From Closterium sp. Naga37s-1 (taxonomy: Eukaryota; Streptophyta; Zygnematophyceae; Desmidiales; Closteriaceae), in contig CANJKZ010000091.1 of NCBI GenBank assembly GCA_947471745.1, forward strand, positions 248,001 to 312,000: a stretch of DNA of 64,000 nucleotides, in the 5' to 3' direction. Each line of letters opens with the position of its first letter. The stretch's first letter is position 1. This document shows, piece by piece, positions 40,377-48,401 of this stretch. The position numbers were made by a program, and so were the translations under genes. The notes beneath the pieces were generated by a model. It searched no databases, was not told the origin of the DNA, and was given only the letters and a program-made list of their open reading frames with translations.

Positions 40377-41876
40377 ATGGTCCAGTCGTCTCTTGCCAAA
40401 CAAAACCTCCGCCAATCTCACCTCCGGCCGTCCGCGCTCTTTCTTTCCCAATCCGGCTTTCGCGGCTCGCGTTTGATCGTGGAGGACATGGCGCATCGTC
40501 TCGCGGTGTCGCTGAAGTTCCGGCGGGCGGCGCAGCAAGTGATGGAGGGCGTCCTCCCGCGCGCCAACCTCGGCGATACCACTTCAAGTGCTACTAATGG
40601 CACCGCCCTGGCAGGAGCGAGAAGCGCTGGGAGTGCAGAGCACGCGGAGGCAGCAACACGGCCGATCCTGGAACGTGAGGAGCGGCATCACGGCGTGAAG
40701 CATCAGCATCCTTCCGAGACCGCCTCCTCCCTCTACTCCCGCCGCTTCTCCCGCTCAGCTTCCCTCACTCTTCCCCACCTCTCTTCACCCATTCCTTCCT
40801 CACACTCCCTCGCTCTCTCCGCCGGTTCCTCTCCTCCTTTGCCCTCTTCTCCTCCCTCCGCCACCCTCCCAGCTGCCGCCTCTGCTTCACGTCCTTCTTC
40901 CTGCACCACGTCTCCTTCACACTCCCATGACTACCCGGCCCTTCACTTCCCCTCCGCCCGCCCGTCACCACCAACTGGTGCGCCGGCCACACTTGTGCTC
41001 CTCCCCAGATTCACCGCACCGGCCCAGCACCCAACCCTAACACACAACCGTGGCACAAGCCCAGCCGTAAACCCTGTATCCATCCTCAAAACAAGCCAAT
41101 CTTGCCCAAATTTGGACTCTATCGAACCAGATTGCTTGGCCCGGCCGAGCCTAACTTCCTGCCTGAGTCAAGGCCGAACTTGCCGCAGGCAGAAGTCAGA
41201 AGGGGCGAGCCCAAAGGATGATCCTTTGGATTCGAAGCAAGCTGCGGGTCCGAAGCTGGTGCGGCGTGTGTCGTTCAACAGCATTGTGCGTGTGCGGCGG
41301 TTCATCGAGCTTCCTCCGGATGCTGACAGCTACTGCAGCGGCAATGGTGGGACTTGTGCCACCGGCATCAGCCAAATTGCATACAACAACCACAAGCACC
41401 AGCGGCAGCAGCAGCAGCAGCAGCAAAAGACTGAACTCCTTGAATCTCACTGTGCCCCACGTGAATGTTTCAACAGTCACCCTCTTGCCTCCATACGGCC
41501 CCCCTCTGTCCCTTCCTCGTACCCCCTCTCTTCCCCCTCCTCCACCTCTTCCCCCTCGTCCCCCTCCTCCCCATCCTCCCAATCTTGCCACTCCTTCCCC
41601 TCTTCCCCCTCCTCCCAAACTTCCCCCTCCTCCCACTCCTCTCTATCCCCCCCCTCATCTGCTTCCTGCCGCTCGTACGCCTCCTCCCCCCGCTCCCCCT
41701 CCCCCTCCTCTTCCTCACTTTCACCCCGCTGCCCCGCACCCCCTCCTGCCCACATGCGCAAGTGTCTGCCCCCGTCGCCCACGGCCAGAAGGCTGGGAGC
41801 ACAGCTGAGAGCAGCGGCAGCAAAGCAGGCCAGCGAACAGCCTGTGGGAGGCACGGGTGGTGGGATCTTCTTCTGA
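40377..41876 (+). CDS. Ser/Pro-rich protein with PP1-docking-like RVSF motif (499 aa)
   Basis: The single open frame starts at ATG 40377; a second ATG at 40488 (MAHRLAVSLKFRRAAQQV) is an alternative start. The N-terminal third is Ser/Arg/Pro-rich. Around residue 305 is LVRRVSFNSIVRVRRFIELP: RVSF matches the RVxF docking motif for protein phosphatase 1, with hydrophobic pairs shortly after it. Upstream is SILKTSQSCPNLDS. Gln repeats (QQQQQQQ), long Ser/Pro repeats and a basic C-terminus (CLPPSPTARRLGAQLRAAAA, ending GGIFF) follow. No catalytic domain is seen. A PP1 regulatory subunit is an inference from a short motif. The frame could be one exon of a larger gene. Its last part is duplicated about 1.2 kb downstream. 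Confidence 0.6.
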   Translation: MVQSSLAKQNLRQSHLRPSALFLSQSGFRGSRLIVEDMAHRLAVSLKFRRAAQQVMEGVLPRANLGDTTSSATNGTALAGARSAGSAEHAEAATRPILEREERHHGVKHQHPSETASSLYSRRFSRSASLTLPHLSSPIPSSHSLALSAGSSPPLPSSPPSATLPAAASASRPSSCTTSPSHSHDYPALHFPSARPSPPTGAPATLVLLPRFTAPAQHPTLTHNRGTSPAVNPVSILKTSQSCPNLDSIEPDCLARPSLTSCLSQGRTCRRQKSEGASPKDDPLDSKQAAGPKLVRRVSFNSIVRVRRFIELPPDADSYCSGNGGTCATGISQIAYNNHKHQRQQQQQQQKTELLESHCAPRECFNSHPLASIRPPSVPSSYPLSSPSSTSSPSSPSSPSSQSCHSFPSSPSSQTSPSSHSSLSPPSSASCRSYASSPRSPSPSSSSLSPRCPAPPPAHMRKCLPPSPTARRLGAQLRAAAAKQASEQPVGGTGGGIFF

Positions 41877-42119
41877 TGCAGCGGGCTGTAGGCACACCAC
41901 CCGCAGCATCAAGGCAGGCAAGCGAGAAGCCTGTGGGTGCTACAGGAGTGGTGGGATTGACTTATACGTAACTGAAACGGTATGTGTGCCTAATATATAA
42001 TAAATGTTTTATGCTTATTATTATCATATGCCTGTACACCAGATCAGAAAACGCACTGTTGCACCACTCAACTACCACTAGAGACAGAATGCTGAACTCC
42101 AAATGAATTACAGGATGTA

Positions 42120-42850
42120 AAAAATGTGTCTGTCAGAAACAGGGTCAGCACCAGGCCTAATTTTATCAGTGTAAATCACCCTGATACCCTGATAATCAGG
42201 GTGGTTTTTGGTAGTCACACTGATGCCTCAGGGCAGGGGTTATTTTATCAGAGTAAATTACTCTGTTTCTCTGAAAATCAGAGTGGTTTTTAGGGGGTCA
42301 CTCTGACGTGCCTGGGTAATTTTTTTGGAAGATAAGTTTTCTCTGATTTGTCAGGGTTCTGATTTTAGCTACTCTGAGAGACCAGTGTATATTTGTGGCG
42401 AATGTATTTTTCTCTGTACAGGGTATAGGCATTTCGACCGAGCCCCCCTGGTGGAAGATGGTTAGGCCGACAATTTCCGGTTATATAAATTCGTCAGAAA
42501 GTTTATTGTAAGCGCGTAGCACAACGGTTATATTTTTTAGGAGTGCAGAAGGCCTGGGTTCAATACTTGAGAGGACATTCAGAATGGGAAAAATAGTTAC
42601 ACTGATTGCCTAGAGCATATTTTTCAGAAGTTAAGTTTTCTCTGACAAATCAGAGTAACGCTCATAATTAACCCTGAATTTCAGAGTTCCCTAGAAAACA
42701 GCTCTGGAAATCCAAAAAAAAGCCCTGCCTCAGGGATATTTTTCTGGAGCTTAGTTTTTCCTGATATGCCAGGGTTTACGTCTAACGCACACTGTGGCAC
42801 CAGGGTTACCGTTCTCCTTAGCGAGTTTTACCCTGAAGCGCGTACCACCT
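42120..42850. repeat. AT-richer insertion with inverted and direct repeat units between gene 3' end and its copy
   Basis: A loosely repeated unit of about 57 bp occurs at least three times (near 42304, 42600 and 42722): a GCCT-rich start, TATTTTTCNGGA, TTAAGTTTTCTCTGA and TCAGGGT. Near 42170-42300, TCAGGGT/ACCCTGA and TCAGAGT/ACTCTGA form inverted pairs. It ends in a long C tract (42853-42872). No coding potential. It separates the original and duplicated gene ends and may be a mobile element of unknown class. Confidence 0.5.
42517..42568 (+). other. tRNA-like A-box and B-box pair
   Basis: TAGCACAACGGTTA (42517) fits the Pol III A box and GGTTCAATAC (42557) resembles the B box, 40 bp apart as in a tRNA gene. 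The arms do not fold into a proper tRNA, so this looks like a tRNA-derived SINE head or relic, not a functional tRNA. Confidence 0.45.
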
Positions 42851-42984
42851 ACCCCCCCCCCCCCCCCCCCCCCACCCACGATAGTGACCAGGAGCAACAC
42901 CCTTGCGCCTTGTCCGATGATGACTAAGAAATTTATTGCGTGCTTTCAATGTAACAACGACAACTGAGCAGAGTTTTTTTAAAC

Positions 42985-43200
42985 CCCTGCGCACATGCGC
43001 AAGTTTCTGCCCCCGTCGCCCACTGCGAGAAGGCTGAGAGCACAGCTGAGAGCAGCAGCAGCAAGGCAGGCCAGCGAGCAGGCTGTGGGAGCCACAAGTG
43101 GTGGAATTTTCTTCTGATGCAACAAGATGCAGGCACACCAACCGCGGCAGCATGGCTCACCAGCAAGCAGCCTGTGGTTGCTACAAGAGTGGTGAAAATA
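42985..43200 (+). pseudogene. Duplicated 3' end of the RVSF protein gene
   Basis: From CACATGCGCAAG to TGGTGG this matches 41750-41960. It contains ATG plus a 40-codon frame (MRKFLPPSPTARRLRAQLRA ... GGIFF) ending in TGA at the same place as the parent, then the same downstream sequence (AGGCACACCA, GAAGCCTGTGG-like). The rest of the gene is missing. It is a partial segmental duplication; the C-terminal frame is still open. Confidence 0.8.
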
Positions 43201-43858
43201 CTCGATATGACTATTCTTGGTTTTTTTTTACACAACATTCGATAGGTGGTTCTGATTGCTTGAATTGTGATCATTCTGGCTGGTATATAATATAACTTAT
43301 GTTTTGTTGAAATACAGCAAATTGAAGCTCTAGTCACTGTAAATTCATCGAGTCGAAATGATAACGAGTCGCATATGAAATCTCCCGCATGTTGCGAGGC
43401 CTGGATTCCCTCCCAACACTTGAAGGCAGCAAAACACTGGGCCCTGTTCTGTTGCCGCACCACTTGGTGCAGACCCCTCCGCACAACACAAATTGATGCT
43501 TCTTCCAGGGTTCTACTGGAGATCCTAGGAGCTTTGTTTTCGAGGGCGTATTCCTTTATACTTGGCTCGGGAAACTGAACCCCTTCCCGGACCTAACGAG
43601 TGCTGTGCAGTCCTGTCTGCCCGCCTTTGCCCAAAAGAACGGTGAATCAGTGAAGCACAAGCAATCCCCCTCTCGGAGGCAAAATGGGTGTGGGACTGGT
43701 GCGGCCCTGGTCCAGGGTCAGAGGGGGAATCCAGGGTCCGCACCAAATGGTTCAGGGCAGGGAAAAATGTTTTTCTTTGTCCTGGTTGGCCCCTTTGCTT
43801 TCATGCCATCCAACCATCCAATGGTTGGTGGCGAGAGGAGGTTTGATGGTATGCGATG

Positions 43859-43886
43859 AAAAAAAAAAAAAAAAAAAAAAAAAAAA
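43859..43886 (+). repeat. A28 tract
   Basis: An uninterrupted run of 28 A lies 37 bp before copia A2-2. It could be the tail of a retroposed sequence or a simple repeat; no target duplication was found. Confidence 0.6.
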
Positions 43887-43923
43887 CATTAGCCCTTAAC
43901 ATACGCGGAGGGGGGCAGGAAGA

Positions 43924-44051
43924 TGTCAGAAACTAACGATCAGGAATGATTGCATTGACATCAAACTAAGTACAAGTACTAACCCTAATTGGGTTGTACC
44001 CCATATAGGCTACCCCACTACAGCCTACACAATATAAGCAGCATTTTGACA
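43924..44051 (-). repeat. 3' LTR of copia A2-2 (128 bp)
   Basis: Runs from TGTCAAAATG to GTTTCTGACA on the minus strand; adjacent to the polypurine hairpin (44052-44074, one stem mismatch). Confidence 0.9.
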
Positions 44052-44279
44052 CACCCCCATAGGCAAAGTAGGGGAGAAAAAGGGGTCACAAGACCAGTCA
44101 AGAAAAGCAAAGCAAGCTCAGGGTGGATCACGAAGTCACCACACACCCTGAGCACAAGCAAGTGGCCACAAGGCCAATTCACATGCAGAGTTATAGATAT
44201 GGGAACAAACAGTACAGTGATCACAACCTAGCAGGTGTAAGCATGCAAGTACAAGAATATGGATCACAGAACAAGCAAA

Positions 44280-46622
44280 GTCACGAAGTGAGCAAGTGAG
44301 GCAAAGTAGGCACAAGGCCTAAAACAGTTGAGAAACGCTAATGATCACGACGCTGAAGTGCGTTGGTGAATATATCAGCAGTGTTGGCCCGAGTGGCCAC
44401 GTAAGCAAGACGAAGCTGACCACGCTGCTGCAACTCTCGAGCAAGGAAGTAACGCAGAGCGATGTGCTTCGTCCTGTGCTCCAGTCTGTGCTCCAGTCTG
44501 TGCTCCTGACACAAGGCAATCATGGCCTTGTTGTCGACGTACAGAACTGGAGGAGAACTAGGCCGGTCTCCCAAGTCGGTCAACAGGTAGGTGAGCTAGC
44601 GTAACTCCTGCGCAGCCATGGCCCCTGCGTAGATCTCAGCCTCACAACTGGAACTGAGAACAGAAGACGAGCGGGTAGACCACCAAGAAATAGAACCGAA
44701 GCAAAGGCTGAAAGTGTAACCCTATGACAAACGATGCGTAGCCAAGTCATCAACCCAAGACGCGTCTGCGTGGCCAGTGAGAACAACTCGACTCCGTCCT
44801 CCAAGCACGAGCCCCATGACCAACGTACTGCACAAGTAGCGTAACACCCTCTTAGCGGCCTCCATGTGCTCTGGTCGGTGTCTCCCGGGCGCAATGTAGC
44901 GTGCCAGGATGTTGAGAGGGTAAGCAAGGTCAGGTCGAGTGCAGGTCATCAGGTACATGAGGCAGCCCATAAGCTCTGGATACGGGCCACTCGGCTCTAC
45001 GGAATCGTCTGAAGGTGGAGCTGAGAGCGAGTGACCGGTAGCCAGAGGAGTGGACTGTGGCGAGGACCAAGTGAAGCTGAAGCGCTGAAGGACCTGGTGC
45101 ACCATGTGTGACTGAGTTAGGGTGATGGTGCGGCGCGTTCTTTCCCGGGTGATATGCAAGCCAAGATAGTTGCGCAGCTCACCCAGGTCTGTGCACGTGC
45201 GTCTCTTCTGCAGCTCCGACTTCACTAGGGCCAGTCCCTCAGTGTCAGCACTGGCAAAGACCAAGTCGTCGACGTACACGAGGATGTAGAACGGCGGCAG
45301 CGAAGTGTCGGTGCGTAGAGACAGCGACGGGTCAGCAGTCGAAGGAGCAAACCCAAGAGCCGCAAGTGTCGTCCTCAGAGTGTCGTGCCACTCACGAGGC
45401 GCCTAACGGAGACTGTAGACTGGCCGCCGGAGGCTCCACTGGGAAGCTGCAAGAAACGACCCAGTGAAGCCAGGTGGGCACCGCAGCCAGATCTCCTCGT
45501 GCAGGTTGCCCTGTAAGAAAGTTGTGCTGAAGTTAAGAGAGTAAAGCTCGTAGTCACGCTGAGCGGCGACGTGCAGCAGCACCCGAAGAGTGGTCATTTT
45601 CGGGGTAGGGGAGAACGTCTGGAAGAAGTCAAATCCCTGTCGCTGGCTAAAGCCATGTTCAACGTAGCGAGCCTTGAAGACAGGCGGAGAACCCGGCGGC
45701 CTCTTCACCATGAAAATCCACATGCCATCGACTATGTTCGCCCCAGGAGGGGGAACTGCGTCGACGTAAGTGCCTGTGGACTTTCAGGATGCCATCTCTG
45801 CATCCATGATTGTCTGCTACTGAGAGGAGTAGGGACCCTCAATTGCTTCTGCATAAGAGCGCGGGGTTGGGATGTCTGGAGCATCCGGGTCTCTCTAAGG
45901 TGTAAGCAGCATGGACACGAGATAAGGTCAGCAGCTGCAAGACACTCCATTTTCCTCTCCATTTTCCTCTCCATTTTCCTGTCCTCAAGGACGTCCATAC
46001 CAAGAGCACACTCACCCCCGACGAACGGAGGACAGACGGACCCAGACTCAGCAACAAGACTATCGGCGTAGTCGAGACGACAAGCAGTAGCAAAGTCAAC
46101 AAGATCAGCGACTAGGGCAGACGCAGCTGTGGACTCAAACGAAGGGTCAGTGACATCAGTGGCCAGGAGACGCGTGACAGTAGGACTGGCAGCATGAACT
46201 AAGTCAGACTCTGGGTCCGGACCGTCAGGAAGAGAGGGCACAGGAGGAGACGGCAGGGGAACTCGCAGTGGAACAGAGGAAGGACGAAGTGCCATATGGT
46301 GAGTGCCGCGGTCAGGAGGAGGACGCGGACGCGGGGCACGACGACTAGTGCGACTAGCGCGAACAGGCGAGGCAGGGTGAGACGCAGGCTCTTGACGCTT
46401 TGTAAGAGAGTCTGTCTGCTCAGTGTAAGGAGAAGGAGCAGGCAGCGGGGAGTCTGGCTGTAACTGTGGCTGCGACTGGTCAGGCGGTGGACACAGAAAG
46501 GGAGAAGTAAGGCCAGTAGAAGACGGGAGACTAAGAACCTGGCGAAGCACCGAGCCAGGTGACGGCAGAGACGACGGCGACGGGGGAGTGAAAAAAAGGC
46601 GCCGCGGCACAGTGCCTCTAGC
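44280..46622 (-). pseudogene. Copia A2-2 RT and RNase H, decayed
   Basis: RT motifs run from about 45723 (MWIFMVKRPPGSPPVFKARY, FSPTPKMTTLRVLLH) to YVDDLVFASAD at 45279. RNase H has GHADASWVDDL (about 44780), VDNKAMIALCQE and NTADIFTNAL (to about 44340). A LEHR duplication (EHRLEHRLEHRTKHI, near 44480) is a 15-bp tandem repeat. Frame breaks occur near 44600, 44730, 45300-45400 and 45730, and the linker up to 46622 is also shifted. Copia C begins at 46628. Confidence 0.85.
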
Positions 46623-46627
46623 ACTAG

Positions 46628-47263
46628 TGTTAGAAGGAAATGCTGCCATGAGCAACAAAATGTCTGCGCTGGGATTCGAACTCGTGACCTTCAAATCTGT
46701 CCTGAAAGTGTCTCAGGACAGATTCAGGACAGTTTCTGCTAAGGCGCTGGTTATGGTGCACACGAGTTTCGAACTGGAGACCTTTCGATTCAAGTGTCCC
46801 GAAAGTGTCTTGTCAGGACAGTTTGGGGACAGTTTGGGGACAGATTGGGGACAGTTTGGCGAAATCGATCTCGGGTCGCGTTCGGTTTGAAACTCGGCAG
46901 CGAAGTGTCGAAGTCAACGGAATTCGCATGGGAGTTACTGTCGGTGGTCGACGGAATTCTTGTCGCGGAAATTCTCGTCTACGGAATTCCAGTCAATGGA
47001 ATTTGCTCGGCGAAATTCAAGGCTCCGAATTTCGCGTTGACGAAATTCAACGTGCGACCTGGGTCGACACTTTCTTGTGTGCTTTTATTTTGTATTGCGT
47101 CCTAGTATAAAACCAGAGGGCACAAACCAGAAATCAACCAAGTCATTATCACTGCTATGTTTGTGTGTAACTCTGGCTATAGTGGACCGTTTCCTGCAAT
47201 CTTTGGTGAGTTGGAATCGTGCTTTCAAGCTCTATCAAGCTGCTATAGTAGTGGAATTCTACA
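46628..47263 (+). repeat. 5' LTR of copia C (636 bp)
   Basis: It begins TGTTAGAAGG and ends GAATTCTACA. It contains two tRNA T-arm-like TTCGAA(C) segments, repeated GGGGACAGTTTGG (46815-46860), eight GAATTC/GAAATTC-type palindromes (46918-47050) and TATAAAA (47106-47112). Confidence 0.93.
47106..47112 (+). promoter_or_regulatory. TATA box in the copia C LTR
   Basis: TATAAAA lies about 150 bp before the LTR end and is preserved in the 3' LTR near 51388; transcription of the element would start shortly downstream. Confidence 0.6.
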
Positions 47264-47279
47264 TGGTATCAGAGGTGCG
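47264..47279 (+). other. Primer binding site of copia C
   Basis: TGGTATCAGAGGTGCG follows the 5' LTR; eleven of the first twelve bases match the tRNA-Met-type site. Confidence 0.85.
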
Positions 47280-47369
47280 TTATCTGCGTCGATCCAACTA
47301 GCGGCTTGATTTTGTCCTCCCATCACTTCGTTCCCACGTTGGTGTGGCTGATGCTCGTTTTGACTGCGC

Positions 47370-48401
47370 ATGGAGTGGTTAACGAGCACCGAGGGCCTGA
47401 ATGCCCGTCAGGAGCTGGAAGCGTCTGTTCGTGAGCACCACCCTAACTTGCGTGATGAGGAGGTCGACCTCGTTGTGGACGGTCGTCTACTACGCATGGT
47501 TCGGGAGCGCGCGGCGGAGCAAGCACCTGCGAGCGGCCAGCAAGGAGGAATCGGTGAAGGAGGAGCTGAGCACGAGGCTCCTGGTGCCGTGGGCATTGAT
47601 GGAGGAGCTGTTGCACCGACCATTGACACGGGAATGATCGGGGCGAGCTACGGCCAATTCAAGTTTGGAGTAGAGCACATCTCCGTAACGCCGCTGCTGG
47701 AGGGAAGGCATGATCTTACCGCGTGGGTCAGCGCCATCCGACCTCAGCTCCAGTGTGCTGATTTGTGGCAGTTTTGCAACGGGACAGCACCAAGCCCGGC
47801 CCCGAACAACCCTTTGCAACGAAGGGAGTACGCAAAGGGCCAAATGCTTGCATTCATGGTGCTGAACCGATGTGTTTCTCCGCCCATCCGAATGTCCATC
47901 TCTGGTTTCTCTCAGCAAGAGAAAGTCGGGCAGCTAGCATGGGCATATATCTTGTCTACTTATCAAGTCCGTGATGCTCTCCACGCTTCCCTACTTCAGA
48001 CCCAGTTAGCCCAACTCAGGAAGGGAGATGATGAGACGGCGGAATCCTACTGCAATAGGGCCCGCACCATCCGAGCGGAGCTGCTGACCATTGGACAGGA
48101 GGTCCACATGGCCACGTTTGCCGCCCACGTGCTGAAGGGCCTACCACCGGAGTACGGATTTCTTCGCCGCAAGCTCGAAATTTCCAGCCCTGACATGACG
48201 GTGGAACGCGTGTGCAGCGAGGTGTTGATGGAGGAGCAGACTCTCTCCATCGAACAGAGTTACAAGCAGATCACCAGCGATGCATCTGCTTTCTCGGGCG
48301 CTGTCAACACCATCGTGGCTACAACGGGGGTCAACGGGAAGGAAGGAAAAGGAGGAAGGGAGCAGACGGACAAGAAGGATGGCAAGCGGGAGAAGAAGTG
48401 A
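47370..48401 (+). CDS. Copia C Gag
   Basis: ATG 47370 gives MEWLTSTEGLNARQEL. A central core has FKFGVEHISVTPLLEGRHDL and WVSAIRPQLQ, then AWAYILSTYQVRDALHASLL, LRKGDDETAESYCNRARTI, HVLKGLPPEYGFLRR and ERVCSEVLMEEQTL, typical of the copia capsid family (UBN2-like). It ends in TGA (48399-48401) inside a Lys/Arg-rich stretch. The zinc knuckle CYNCNEEGHMAAKC lies in the same frame 7 codons after the stop, so Gag made without read-through would lack it. A CGA-to-TGA change (Arg to stop) explains the stop simply; translational read-through is the alternative. Confidence 0.88.
   Translation: MEWLTSTEGLNARQELEASVREHHPNLRDEEVDLVVDGRLLRMVRERAAEQAPASGQQGGIGEGGAEHEAPGAVGIDGGAVAPTIDTGMIGASYGQFKFGVEHISVTPLLEGRHDLTAWVSAIRPQLQCADLWQFCNGTAPSPAPNNPLQRREYAKGQMLAFMVLNRCVSPPIRMSISGFSQQEKVGQLAWAYILSTYQVRDALHASLLQTQLAQLRKGDDETAESYCNRARTIRAELLTIGQEVHMATFAAHVLKGLPPEYGFLRRKLEISSPDMTVERVCSEVLMEEQTLSIEQSYKQITSDASAFSGAVNTIVATTGVNGKEGKGGREQTDKKDGKREKK

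Noticed and set aside
42517..42590. A functional tRNA gene
   Set aside because: A-box and B-box fits are present but acceptor and T stems do not pair.
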